A stretch of 64,000 bases of DNA from Tetrapisispora phaffii CBS 4417 (Eukaryota; Ascomycota; Saccharomycetes; Saccharomycetales; Saccharomycetaceae). Below the pieces are notes generated by a model, which did no database searches, had not been told where the DNA came from, and worked only from the letters and a program-made list of their open reading frames with translations. Position numbers and translations under genes: made by a program. The first letter of the stretch is position 1; each line of letters opens with the position of its first letter. This document shows, in pieces, positions 1 through 11,800 of the stretch. The stretch is taken from the NCBI RefSeq assembly GCF_000236905.1, contig NC_016521.1, positions 186,001-250,000 of the forward strand, in the 5' to 3' direction.

Positions 1-539
1 TCCATTATGTTCTGAAAATTTAAAAATGCTTCTTTCATTGCATACGTAACTACTTCTTTCTTAGATTTATTGTATACTTCACCTCTTGAATGCATTGTGC
101 TAGCTCTTTTACAAAAATGTGCTGAATTTGTGCCATCTTTTAAAGTTATTTTAACTTTAGCTTCACTTTGCACTGTAAATTTCTCCTTGTATCTTGAATC
201 TGGATCATAATTAGGAATTGTAAGGCATTCACCAGTCTCAACATGTAAGACATCCATATGCCAACCATCATAACCGAAACAATCATTTGCATATTGAATA
301 ATCAAATGCGAAGGTAATAATTGCGCTAAATCAAATTTGTTAAGAACACCATTATTGTGGTATCTGTAAGAATACTTTTCAATTTTAGTTCGAAATTTAT
401 TAATGCAATTTACCGACCATTTGCTGTTAGGTCTCCCATCCCAATCTTCTAAAACATTCAATTCTTTTATATTAATTCCTGAACCAGCCGAGAATACAGT
501 ATTATCGTAGCAAATTCGATTCGATGAGTTGACACTCAT
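1..539 (-). CDS. RAD59: Rad59-like recombination protein, C-terminus cut by window edge
   Basis: Read on the minus strand, an ATG at 539 opens a frame that stays open for 179 codons to the window edge. The protein contains stretches such as EDWDGRP, SKWSV, NDCFGYDGW and VKITLKDGT, and a late segment with YNKSKKEVV. These match the Rad52/Rad59 single-strand annealing fold as I recall Rad59, which is about 238 residues in S. cerevisiae, so roughly the last 60 residues lie outside the window. Rad59 works with Rad52 in strand annealing and double-strand break repair in the nucleus. It is divergent from USO1, as RAD59 and USO1 are in S. cerevisiae. Identification rests on motif recall plus synteny. 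Confidence 0.9.
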   Translation of the reverse strand, partial: MSVNSSNRICYDNTVFSAGSGINIKELNVLEDWDGRPNSKWSVNCINKFRTKIEKYSYRYHNNGVLNKFDLAQLLPSHLIIQYANDCFGYDGWHMDVLHVETGECLTIPNYDPDSRYKEKFTVQSEAKVKITLKDGTNSAHFCKRASTMHSRGEVYNKSKKEVVTYAMKEAFLNFQNIM

Positions 540-1070
540 GTTTAGTATACAAATAAATATTTGTTCACTTCCTCCTTCAGGACTATACCATGAACAAAAA
601 AAAACCGCAGCTAAAGCTCTTACACTACTCTTGTTGATATCACCCTATGATTAACATGTTTCTAATTCAACATTAGGAAATTAAAATGATTTATTAATCA
701 TTTCTATTTATATATATTGTATATTTTGATTCGATGACCTTAATCAAGAATAAGAACATTCTTAATATTTTCATCTCCACAAGATTACCCGCACTTTATC
801 TTTGACATCTAAAATGAAAGTAAACGTTATTCAATATTAATTAACCTTCAACTCATCAAGATATATTATAAGCAATGTGTTTTGAATTCCAATATAATTG
901 ATACACAATTTAGCAATTATCCTATTATCAAATAGAATTAATAATACTAAGTCTTCTGTTCCAGTGGGTCATTTTTTGCCAAGGTACCAAACTATAGTAC
1001 TCTATATCTGTGATATATTTTGGTGAACGGCTTAGATCTGAATTAGATATATGTGTTAAAATATAATAAA
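540..1070. promoter_or_regulatory. Divergent RAD59/USO1 promoter region
   Basis: This AT-rich gap of about 530 bases separates two 5' ends. It has a run of nine A at about 596-604 and TATA-like stretches near 710-725. I see no further gene and no clear factor site. Confidence 0.5.
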
Positions 1071-4000
1071 ATGGATATTATTCAAGGTATTATACAACCA
1101 CCCAGGGTTCAATCAGCTGAGGAAACAATTCCAACTTTATGTGACCGTTTGTCTAATTCTACTCTAATTAATGACAGAAGATCTGCAATTCTAGGAATTA
1201 AATCGTTCAGTCGTCAATATAGGGAAACAGTAATTGCGTCTGGTTTGAAGCCCCTTATCAAAACCTTGCAACGTGATCTGGTCGATGAGGATATTGTCAA
1301 GGCTGTCTTAGAGACTTTATTAATTCTATTCATTAGAGGTGATGGTGATGAGGATTTAACTCGTGAATGGATTTCACAACAATCTCGTATTCAAAATGGT
1401 AAATATCCATCACCCTTAGTAATGAAAAGTGAGAATCAACAAGCCGACCAATTTTCTTTGTGGATTGCTGATGCTTTGACACAATCTGATGAACTTATTC
1501 ATCTTATTATAGAGTTGATGGATACATCCAATTTTCACATTAGGTTATACACAATCCAGTTGTTAGAAGCCATCATTGTAACAAGACCAGCAAGAGCTCG
1601 TAGTGCCATTACCTCTTTACCTACAAGTATATCTACTATAGCATCATTATTAGATGATTCTAATGAACTTGTTAGGGATGAAGCAATTTTACTATTAATG
1701 ACAGTTGTCAATGATTCTCCCCATGTTCAAAAATTGGTCGCCTTTGAAAATATATTTGAAAAATTATTCATTATTATTAATGAAGAAGGTGGTTTGCGTG
1801 GATCTTTGGTTGTCAATGATTGTTTATCATTAATTATTAATATTTTAAAATATAACACTTCAAACCAAACATTATTCTTAGAGACAGGTCACCTTGCAAA
1901 ATTGGCTTATATACTAAACGAGCCTATTACCGGGGAAGAAGAATTTTTCTGGAACGAACAGAGAATTGTTAACATTATCTCAGCTTTGGATATCGTATCT
2001 CTAACGATAGAGCCAGGTATCTCTACAACAAGAAAACACCAAGATTCATTATTAGATGGGAAGGTTTTAATGATTACACTACGTTTAATATTTTACCATA
2101 ATACACCTAAAGAAGTTAGATCAATAGCTCTATTAACTACAGCTGATATGATAAGAAATAATGAGATAGCTCAAAATGAATTTAGGAAGGTAGATGTTCC
2201 TTATATAGACCCTTCTTTACTTAATGGCTCAAAAGCGAAAGATGTCATTTATCTCCCGGTAATATCTTTATTAGTCAATTGGGCATTATATGCTAATTCT
2301 GTACACACATTTGCAATTAGAGGCGCTGCAATCGATTTACTAAAGGCATATTTCCACGGAAATTCAGAATTACAAGAATTATTTCTACAAGATCAACTTG
2401 AGGAATATAAAAATGAAAATAAGAAGAGACAAAATGAACAATTAGCAGATTTCAGGTCAAATATTTTTGAAGCTATCCTAGATTACGATCCAGATCTGAG
2501 GTTAAACCCATATAAGTTATATTTTGCAAGCGAGATTGTAATGTACTTTATACAAGAAGAAAACCCTTCAAATGCATCCCATAGAGAAGCGATAATTAAA
2601 GTAACCTCGGGTACCCAATTAGAAGATGATACTGATACTATGAATCCAATTCAAACATTAAGTGAGTTACTTCTCGCTAGTTTAAATGAAAGCGATATTC
2701 GTATTCCTATCTTCTACACATCTTTTCTAATTGTCTGGTTATACGCTGATTTCAATGCTGTAGATGATCTGTTATCTAATAAACCAAATCTACAATCTAT
2801 TTTATCTTTTTCTTACCAATTACAAGGTGATGATATAACAATTAAATGTTTAGTTACTATGTTACTAGGTGTGTCCTACGAATTTTCGACGAAAAATTCA
2901 CCGTACCCTAGAGCAGATTATTACGCATTTATTACCAAAACTATGGGTATTGATAATTATACTTCTAGGATTAAACAATTTAAGGAAGATTCTTTATTTG
3001 CTAAAGCCCAAACAGGTATTGATTTCATCAATCCTGATATTGATGAAACTGGTTTACCGGAAGTTTACTTCAATTCTTATTTTATTGAATTAGTGCAAAA
3101 AAATTATTATCGTATCAAAGCTGCCCTTTCTCATGATCCAAATGAAGAACCTGTTTCAACTTTATCTTTTGAAATCTTTGAAAAACTTCAATCTGATTGT
3201 ACCAATTTAAAAAATTCCTTGAGTGCTTTAGAAAACGATTCTTCTAGTAAAATTGATACTCTTGAAGAAAAATTAACTGAATTGCAAAATGATTTTAATA
3301 TTCTTTCTGAGAAACACTCCATCTTATCAGGAGACAATATATCTTTAAACAGTAATTATGAGAATATTAAAAATGAACTAAACTCCATTTCGGAACAACT
3401 TTCAATGGCTTCAAAAGAAAATGAAAATCTTAAAGCTACCAATGCTTCACAGGAGGTTGATGTAAAATCCCTTAATAAAGAACTTAATGAAAAAGAAAAA
3501 TCGATATATGAATTGGAAAAGCAGTTAAATTTAACTAAAACAGAAAAAGATAAAGCTCAAGAAGGAATAAATAAAATGAATAATGAACTTCGTAAGTTAA
3601 TGACCTCCATAGATACTTTAAATGAGGATAAAAGTAGACTTCAAAATGAAATAAAACTCCAAAAAATTGAACTTGATGATAAAGAGACTAAAATCAATTC
3701 TGAGATGGAAAAAACTAGTAAAGAATACGATAACCTGAAAAAGTTGCTTGCTTTAAAAGAGGAGGAAATAGAAGAACTAAAATCGAAATTATTGATTTCG
3801 GCCAGAGATTTAAAAGAATACAAAGGAAAATTTCAGAGCCACGATTCACTTGTGCCAAAATTGACTGAAAAATTAAAGACATTGGCCACAAGTTTTAAAG
3901 AATTAGAGATTGAGCGTGATGCGCTTCTCCAAAGTTTGAAAACGAATGAAGAAAATACATCCTCAGAACTCTCGCTGTTAACTTCAAAGTTAGATATCAT

Positions 4001-7000
4001 CAAGTCAGAGAATGCTACATTAGAGAAGAATAAGAAAACATTACTTGAAAATATTTCTAACTTAGAATCAAAAATAGAAGACATGATTACTGCTCATACA
4101 AATGAAAAGAAGGCTTTAGAGGAATCCAAAGAAGAATTAGAGGAATTTGTTATTAGTTTAAATGAACAGTTAGAAGATTTAGAGACATCCAAATTAGAGA
4201 GTTCCAATAAGGCGTCTGAATTGGAAGCTAAAATAAAATCATTTAATAATGAAGTAAATAGTTACAAAAATCAATTGGATACAGCTAATAATTTGATTTC
4301 CAAACTACAAATATCCTTAGATGAGGCAAACTCTAAAATAGAACAACTAGAAGAGGATAAAGTTTCTGATTTGAAAAATTTGACTAAGAAAGATCAAAAG
4401 TTGGAAGCGAGAGATAATGAATTATCAAATGCTAAACTACAAAATGATGAGCTACTTAGAGAACGACAATCCCTAAAAGATGAACTTTTGTCAACTAAGG
4501 AAAAATTTAACTCAGTAAACGATGATTTAGAAGAACTAAATTCCAAATATGTTACGATTGAAGAAGAAAAAAGGACCCTTGAAAATTCCATAAACGAAAA
4601 TCAGTTTACAATAAAAGAGTTGAAGGATAACATTTCAGGATTAACCAATGATTATAATGCGTTAGAAAGTTCTAAATTGGATTTAGAAGAAGAACTTTCT
4701 TCACAGACTACTGAACTTGATCAAAAAGATACTTCATTAGCTGAACTGTCGAAGAAATTAGAAGAGATAAGTTCCGAAAAATTAAAACTTAACAGTTTGT
4801 TACAGAATACTGAAACTAATCTAAAGGATTTAGAAAAGGTAAATGAAGATAAAGAAATAAGAATTCAAAGTCTCGAAAAAGAATTGAAAGTAGTCAAAAG
4901 TAATTCTAAAGAAACAGATAATAAGCTACAAGAATTAAGTGATAAGCATGACCAAATGTCCAGAGAATATGAAATATTAAAAGCTGACAAAGAGAGCTTA
5001 TTGAACTCTAAAGAAAAGCTTTATAAACAATACAATGATAATGTTGAAAAGATTAATAACTATGAGGAGTCTTTGAAGCAATTAAAAAAAGAGAAAACAA
5101 CATTGCAAGCCAACTTAAAGACTACAGAAGCAGAATTAAATGATTTACAAGAAAAATATTCTGCGAATGTGAACTCTTATAACGATATCATATCAGAAAA
5201 AGACAAGTTAACTGAGGAGATTAAACTTTCAGATGACAAGATTAAAGAGTTAGAATTAGTATTGGAAGAGAAAGATAAGGTAATAACTAACCAAAATGCT
5301 GAAATTAAAAATATAAAATTAGACTTTGAAGAAAAGGGAAACGATTATAAAAGAACAATAGTAGATTTGAAAGCAAAACTTTCAGATCTAACCAAAGAAA
5401 GCGCCGAATCTAAGTTACTAATGGAGAAAACCATTAAAGACCTTGAGAAAAATATGGAAACTTTAAAATCTGAAAGTGTTATATCCTCGAATCTTTCAAC
5501 AGAAAGAATAACTAGCTTAGAGTTAGAAATTGCAAAATTAACAGAAGAGAAGAAAATTAATCAAACTAATTTTAATGATAAAATCAGCGAATTAAAGTCC
5601 GATATAATTAATTTAGAAAAGGAAAAGGATGATAGTAAGGAAAAAAATAAGACAGAATCTGCAGAATTAAAGTCAGAAATTGAAGAGTTACAAAATAAAA
5701 ATTTTAAAATGATAGAAGAACACACCATTACCTTAGATGCACTAAAAACTGATGTAGAAAGATTAGAGAAAGCCAAGGAAGATTTTCAAGTACAAAATAA
5801 TTCTCTAACTTCTGATCTGGAAACTAAGAATGAATTATTGCATAAACTAAAAGAAAAATCGGCTAACACAATATCTTCATTGAAGGAAGATCTTGAAACA
5901 CAAAACTTACAATTAAAGGAAAAAACAAAATGTGCTGAAGAGTCTGCTATTGAACTATCTAATATTTCTAAAGATCTCAATGAACTATCGGCAAAATACG
6001 AATCCTTAAATTCTAAATTGTCACTCAAACAAGATGCTTTATCTGAAATTACAAATGAAAATGCTGAACTAAATTCACAATTAGAGAAACATAAAGAAGA
6101 AATAGCAGATTTGAATTCTTCATTAAATGATATTAATTCTAGATTAGATTTGAAGATTAAAAATTTTGATAGTATTGAGTCAAAAAATTCTGATCTGGAG
6201 AAGGAGTTATTAAAAGTTAACGAGGAGCTGGCACATCTCAAGGAATCATCTTCAAAGACAATATTATCTCTAAACGATAAAATAACCTCCTTATCTGAAG
6301 AATTTGAAAAAGAAAGAACACAACTAACCGAAGGATCGGATTCTATTACAAAGGAATATTCTGAGAAGATAAATAGGTTAGAAGAATCACTAAGAAAAGT
6401 GGAATTAGATAAAGACAAGGAAACATTAGAATATAAGAACAAACTGACATCTATCATTGATCAATTGTCAGAGACCGAGAAAGATCTTACAGCCGCAGAG
6501 GAGGACAAAAAAATATTAACAGAGACTCTAAATGATCAAAAAACTTCTTTAGATAAGAGTCACGAAGAGTTAGAATTATTAAATAAACAATTATCTGATG
6601 CATTAAGTGACGCACAATCAAAAGTGAACTGTATATCTGAACTTCAATCCAATAATGAAGCTCTTATAAAAGAGGTTGAAAGTTTGCATTTGCAAATAAC
6701 AGATCTAGACTCCAAATTAAATGAAGCTAACGTAAATTCTAATTCCAAGGAAAATGAAATATCGGATCTGCTAATAAAAGCAAAAGATAATTCTGATCAA
6801 TTATCAGAAATGCATTCAAGAATAAAAACCCTAACTAATGAATTTGAACTTAACGAAAAATTGTTAAATGAAAAATCTGAAGAATTATCAGCCATTAAAG
6901 CTGTGACTGAAGGAAAAGAAAATGAAATAAAGAAATTAACTCAAGAATTAGCTTTATCGGAGGAAGAAATCGCTGTCATTAAATCAAAATTGAAAAACTC

Positions 7001-8681
7001 TGATGAAACTGCCGCTTCAACTGAGAGGAAACTTTTAGAAACTAAAGAAATTCTTAGCCAAATGCCAACAGACCTCACCACTGCGAATAAAGATAAATCT
7101 GACTTAAGTATTCAACTCACAGAAACGAAAAAACAACTTGACGTCTTAAATTTACAGATAAATGAAAACGGTGATTTACTTTCAAGTAAAATTGAGTCAC
7201 TTAAAGAAAAAGAGGATCAGCTGGAAAAATTACAAATTGAGTCTGATAATTCCAAAGAAGAAATAGAAAAACTGAAACATCAGCTTTCAAAACTTTCTGA
7301 GAATCATGATAGTATTTTATTGGACAAAAATGACTTAGAAGCGAAGGTGCATGATTATGAAAACGCAATTGCTGAACGTGAAAATGAAGTCAAGAGGTAT
7401 CAACTCTTATTAAATGAGAAAGAAAGAACTTCCAATGATTTTAAAGATAAAATTACCGTAGCAGAAGAAGAGATACATAGTTTAAAATCCGAATTAGATC
7501 GATTAAAAATTGCGTTTGACGAACAAAAAAAGAGCTTGGATCTCGCCAGTGAAGAAAAATACAACACAAATTCGATATTAGAAGATAAATTAAGAATTAG
7601 TAGAGACAATTTTGAGAAGCAGTTATCTGAAAAAGATGATAAAATTTCTGAGTTAATTATAGCAAACACCGATGCTACAGAAAAATACTCCTCATTGCAA
7701 ACGGAAATACAGTCATTAAAACATTTAATTGATGAGATTAAAGAAGAGAGAGATTTATACGAAAGTAACAATAAGAATAAGAATGATACTATCAAAGACC
7801 TAACTGCTAGCATTGCAAACATTAAAAGTGACTGCAAAATGAAAATATATGAAAAGGATGAAGAGATTGAATTATTAAAGGCCAATACCAAATATGAAGA
7901 ACGTAGATTAGACGAAGAGCTTACTTCACTTAAACAGAAGTATGATGATTTGAAGTCGAAAAGTACAGAAGAAGCAATTTTATTGAAAGATAAGTTACAA
8001 CATAAAGCATTAAATATCGAGACGTTAAATACAGAAATTACTAGGCTTGAGACTAATATTTCTGAGTTGAACTTGGATACATCGAAGTTTAAATCTCTAA
8101 ATGAAGACATACTATTAAAGCAATCTGATAATGATTCTTTATCAAAAAAAATAGACGAAATAGTGAAAGAAAAGACTGACCTAAAATCAGCAAACGAAGA
8201 ATTAGTTATTAAAAGTAGAACCCTAGAAGAAGAAATGAAAGAACTATCAAATTCTAAGAATGCTTTACAAGCTGAGCTTAAAACACTTTCAAAATTAAAA
8301 GAGGAAAAAGAAATCCAAACTTCATTGAATGAGAAATCAAAGGAAGAAAATATTCAGTTATCAAAGAGCAATGATGAATTACAATCAAAAATTGCAGAGT
8401 TAAACAAGGATTCAATGGAACAAAAGCGATTACTTGACAAATCTAGACAAGATTTATCAGAGCTCGATATTCTCAAAGAACAAATAAAAATACTACAAAA
8501 AGAAAATACAGAATTAAAAGACAACCAAAATGATAGTTCAGAAGTTGATGATTTAATGCTATTAGTTACCGATTTAGATGAAAAAAATACCTTTTATAAG
8601 AAAAAATTGGAAGAGCTAGGAGTCAATTTCTCTTCTGATGAGGAGGAGGATGAGGATGATGAAGATAGCGATCGCGCTTAA
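1071..8681 (+). CDS. USO1: Uso1/p115 vesicle tethering protein with very long coiled-coil tail
   Basis: Uso1 tethers ER-derived vesicles to the Golgi. The start is the ATG at 1071 (MDIIQGIIQ); the open frame extends 18 bases upstream only through a GTG codon. Residues 1 to about 690 form the armadillo-like head, with segments such as NDSPHVQKLVAFENIF that I recall nearly unchanged from yeast Uso1. From about residue 700 to 2495 it is almost pure charged coiled coil. The end keeps the family signature DDLMLLVTDLDEKN followed by an acidic tail. The total is 2536 residues, against about 1790 recalled for S. cerevisiae, so the rod is greatly extended. Two landmarks inside the rod (KFQSHDSLVPKLTEKLK near 919 and KEYSEKINRLEE near 1760) are conserved, and extra length lies on both sides of the second one. 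Confidence 0.97.
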   Translation: MDIIQGIIQPPRVQSAEETIPTLCDRLSNSTLINDRRSAILGIKSFSRQYRETVIASGLKPLIKTLQRDLVDEDIVKAVLETLLILFIRGDGDEDLTREWISQQSRIQNGKYPSPLVMKSENQQADQFSLWIADALTQSDELIHLIIELMDTSNFHIRLYTIQLLEAIIVTRPARARSAITSLPTSISTIASLLDDSNELVRDEAILLLMTVVNDSPHVQKLVAFENIFEKLFIIINEEGGLRGSLVVNDCLSLIINILKYNTSNQTLFLETGHLAKLAYILNEPITGEEEFFWNEQRIVNIISALDIVSLTIEPGISTTRKHQDSLLDGKVLMITLRLIFYHNTPKEVRSIALLTTADMIRNNEIAQNEFRKVDVPYIDPSLLNGSKAKDVIYLPVISLLVNWALYANSVHTFAIRGAAIDLLKAYFHGNSELQELFLQDQLEEYKNENKKRQNEQLADFRSNIFEAILDYDPDLRLNPYKLYFASEIVMYFIQEENPSNASHREAIIKVTSGTQLEDDTDTMNPIQTLSELLLASLNESDIRIPIFYTSFLIVWLYADFNAVDDLLSNKPNLQSILSFSYQLQGDDITIKCLVTMLLGVSYEFSTKNSPYPRADYYAFITKTMGIDNYTSRIKQFKEDSLFAKAQTGIDFINPDIDETGLPEVYFNSYFIELVQKNYYRIKAALSHDPNEEPVSTLSFEIFEKLQSDCTNLKNSLSALENDSSSKIDTLEEKLTELQNDFNILSEKHSILSGDNISLNSNYENIKNELNSISEQLSMASKENENLKATNASQEVDVKSLNKELNEKEKSIYELEKQLNLTKTEKDKAQEGINKMNNELRKLMTSIDTLNEDKSRLQNEIKLQKIELDDKETKINSEMEKTSKEYDNLKKLLALKEEEIEELKSKLLISARDLKEYKGKFQSHDSLVPKLTEKLKTLATSFKELEIERDALLQSLKTNEENTSSELSLLTSKLDIIKSENATLEKNKKTLLENISNLESKIEDMITAHTNEKKALEESKEELEEFVISLNEQLEDLETSKLESSNKASELEAKIKSFNNEVNSYKNQLDTANNLISKLQISLDEANSKIEQLEEDKVSDLKNLTKKDQKLEARDNELSNAKLQNDELLRERQSLKDELLSTKEKFNSVNDDLEELNSKYVTIEEEKRTLENSINENQFTIKELKDNISGLTNDYNALESSKLDLEEELSSQTTELDQKDTSLAELSKKLEEISSEKLKLNSLLQNTETNLKDLEKVNEDKEIRIQSLEKELKVVKSNSKETDNKLQELSDKHDQMSREYEILKADKESLLNSKEKLYKQYNDNVEKINNYEESLKQLKKEKTTLQANLKTTEAELNDLQEKYSANVNSYNDIISEKDKLTEEIKLSDDKIKELELVLEEKDKVITNQNAEIKNIKLDFEEKGNDYKRTIVDLKAKLSDLTKESAESKLLMEKTIKDLEKNMETLKSESVISSNLSTERITSLELEIAKLTEEKKINQTNFNDKISELKSDIINLEKEKDDSKEKNKTESAELKSEIEELQNKNFKMIEEHTITLDALKTDVERLEKAKEDFQVQNNSLTSDLETKNELLHKLKEKSANTISSLKEDLETQNLQLKEKTKCAEESAIELSNISKDLNELSAKYESLNSKLSLKQDALSEITNENAELNSQLEKHKEEIADLNSSLNDINSRLDLKIKNFDSIESKNSDLEKELLKVNEELAHLKESSSKTILSLNDKITSLSEEFEKERTQLTEGSDSITKEYSEKINRLEESLRKVELDKDKETLEYKNKLTSIIDQLSETEKDLTAAEEDKKILTETLNDQKTSLDKSHEELELLNKQLSDALSDAQSKVNCISELQSNNEALIKEVESLHLQITDLDSKLNEANVNSNSKENEISDLLIKAKDNSDQLSEMHSRIKTLTNEFELNEKLLNEKSEELSAIKAVTEGKENEIKKLTQELALSEEEIAVIKSKLKNSDETAASTERKLLETKEILSQMPTDLTTANKDKSDLSIQLTETKKQLDVLNLQINENGDLLSSKIESLKEKEDQLEKLQIESDNSKEEIEKLKHQLSKLSENHDSILLDKNDLEAKVHDYENAIAERENEVKRYQLLLNEKERTSNDFKDKITVAEEEIHSLKSELDRLKIAFDEQKKSLDLASEEKYNTNSILEDKLRISRDNFEKQLSEKDDKISELIIANTDATEKYSSLQTEIQSLKHLIDEIKEERDLYESNNKNKNDTIKDLTASIANIKSDCKMKIYEKDEEIELLKANTKYEERRLDEELTSLKQKYDDLKSKSTEEAILLKDKLQHKALNIETLNTEITRLETNISELNLDTSKFKSLNEDILLKQSDNDSLSKKIDEIVKEKTDLKSANEELVIKSRTLEEEMKELSNSKNALQAELKTLSKLKEEKEIQTSLNEKSKEENIQLSKSNDELQSKIAELNKDSMEQKRLLDKSRQDLSELDILKEQIKILQKENTELKDNQNDSSEVDDLMLLVTDLDEKNTFYKKKLEELGVNFSSDEEEDEDDEDSDRA

Positions 8682-8811
8682 CTACCACATTAATGTGTAG
8701 ATAGACGATTTATTTCTATTTTCGAAGATGTTGTATTATAGAACGCTGTAAAAACCTAAAATCGTATATATAAAATTTAGTGTTTGTAATTATATTTATA
8801 CAATGTTATAT

Positions 8812-11800
8812 TTAACCATAGAAATTAGAATTATTTTGTCTTTCTGGATCTTTCATTTTATGGATATTAACTCCTGCGCTATCTATATCAGAAATTTTCC
8901 CGATATCCTGAGGTGTGATAATGATAGTTTGAGTTCTGGTTTGATTTTTTAGTTTCTTTACAAGCAAACCTGTACCAATTTTTCTGTTAACTTGATCCAT
9001 AAATACATCAAATTCATCTAAGGCGATTATTCTAGACCTCATAGGTTTCCATGTTGCCAATAATAAAGCCATTTGAGCAAATGACTTTTCACCACCAGAT
9101 AGATTATCAATAGTTCGTGGTTTTCCACCATTACTTGTTAATATATATATTTCTAGTCGCTTGGATTTGGTATTAAATGAAAGGTTACCAGATAAATTTC
9201 TGACCCTTAAGGAAGCTCTAAAGTCTAAATCAGCATCTAAGCATGTTGCTTTTTGAGCAGTCTGTAAATTTTGAACCCTAATTTGTATCGATTTATATAG
9301 TACTTCAAGTGTCTTATCTATAGCCAAATATTTCTCTTGACTTTCCCTATATTTATCTCTACTCTTTTCAAATAATTCAATAGCCTGTTGTTGGGTAAAA
9401 CCTGCCTTGTTTTCTGCTTTTTTAATCATTCTTGTGATTTTTTCTAGTTCCTCTTTGATCTCTTCCTGTGTAGATGGTAAATCAGGATCATTAACACGTT
9501 CTGGAGTACAAAATTCGCTAGCAGTTATAACTTGCTTTTCTATACCTTCTTCCAAAGATTGTACATTTTCATCAATTTTTTTTATAATATCTGTATATGA
9601 TTTAATTTTTTCACTGTAAATTTTCAAGTCATATTGATATTTTTCCATTAAAGATTCTCGATTAATAACTTCTTCTTTAGCCTCTTTCAATGATTTCTGA
9701 GAAGCAGTGAGATCATTTAAAGTTTCATCGAAGTTAACCTTTAATGGCTGTGCTTCTTCAGTTATTTGATCTAAATTGTTTCTAATTTGTTGAATACTAT
9801 TTTCATATGCAATAATTGCCTTTTTTTGATTATCTTTGTCAGTTTGTTTGGATATCAACGCACCAGTATCCACAACTTTATTCATATTAACTTTTAAATC
9901 TGTAATATGTTTAGAATTCTGTTTCAATTGGAGACGAGCTTCAGAGCTCTCATCAACTACTGAACGCAACTTATTTCTAACTTCTGACATTCTCTCTTGA
10001 TATCTCTGCTTTTTAGCATTTAACTCATTAGTCTCTTGTTTAATGAATTCCTTCAAATATGTTTCCTCATTCTTCGAGGATGAACCTACTTTTATCTGCA
10101 ATTTATTTTGATAATCAACTGTATCTAGCCTAAAACCACCAACTAATTGATAGCCAGATGTCTCATTTCTAAGTGATAAGGCTAAATTAACATTTATCGG
10201 TTTTCTATCCAGATAACTCTTTGCTTCGTTATGATTCGGTATCAGAATTACCTTTTCAATTTTATGTTGGTCAATAAATAGGGACTGAACCCCAAGATTT
10301 GAAAATTCAATTGCGTCAACTAGTACTGGGAATTTTGATTTTGCTTTACCATAAGAATAATCTAATGCTTCCAATTTTGGATAAGTGAAAATTCTAATAT
10401 CATTTCTAATACCAACTTCCTTAAACATTCTGCGAAGTAATTCGTTATCTTCCAATGTTGAAACAATGAAGGCATTCAAAGAGGATGATAAATATCTTTG
10501 TATAGCACGAGTCCAGTCCTTCTCATATTCACTTTTTACCGTCACATAAGATCCTAAGGGACCAAATGGTTTACGACTAAATTCATTTGATCTTCTTTCA
10601 ATCAAATGGAGAAGTTGAGGTAATCGATGATCAAAATTGTGCAAAAAATTATTATTACCAGCAGATATTCCTTTCAGTTCATTTTGTTTTTCCCTTATAC
10701 TATTTTCTAAACTATTAATTTCAGTTTTTGCTTCTTGGATAATATTAGATTCTTCATTTTGTAAATCTTGTAACTGCACTGTTAATATATCTACAGTAGC
10801 AACTAATTTCTCATTTTCGCTTTCATATTTTTTTAAATCAACACCCATTTGATCTTTATCACCTCCCATTTCTTTTTGTAATTGCTGTTCAAGGTGTAAA
10901 ATATTTTTATCTAAAACTTTAATCTTCTCTTTACATTGTTCTATATTTTTTTCAGCTTCAGATTGATTACGTTTCTCTTCATCGTACTTCAATCTTACCT
11001 TACGTAATGAATCTTTTGCTTGTTGATGTATGCTGTCTTTTTCTGAAACTAATTTGGTTTGATTTTCAATTTCTTTTTCCATGGCTAGTTTATCATTATC
11101 ATACCTTTCCATTTTATCAGTTTTTACTTTCCTCTTATCTTCAATAGCTTTCATTTTTTTTTTGTATGCTAAAGATTCTCCTTTCAGTTTATCACAATTC
11201 TTCTTATTAAATTTAATATCAATCCATAGAGATTTACCTTGTAGAAGTTTTTTTCGTTCAGTAAAATTACTTGTTTGACCCAACTCATTTAATAAACTTT
11301 TTGCATCTTCATATTCTTCTTTCAATCCATTTAAACTATCTAAATGAGTTGTCATTTTTTCTTGCACAGTTTTAGTAATCTCCCTTGCACGGTCTAAATT
11401 ATCATTGATATCCTGAAGTAATGTACCTTTCATGAAATGTCCATATTTTTCTACTGGACTAGAGGCTGCTAAAAACGATCGAGCAGCATCTTGTGATAAA
11501 AAACACATTGGATTGGATACTGGAACAGAGAAATAGTCGATAATTGTTTGCATATCTTTTCTTTTAAAACTAATCTCTTTTCCAGATTCGGCTCTTAAAC
11601 TAAAATGAGATACACCATCTTTTTTGATAGTTCTCTCTATTATAATTTCAGATCCGAATTCCCCTTGGTTATAAGAACCATATTTGCTATTTTCTAAAAC
11701 TATAGTAATTTTCGTAGAATTACAACCTTCTCTAATCAAATCTTTTAAAGAGTTACCTCTATTAGTATCACTAGCCTTGGCACCAAGTCCTATCGTAATT

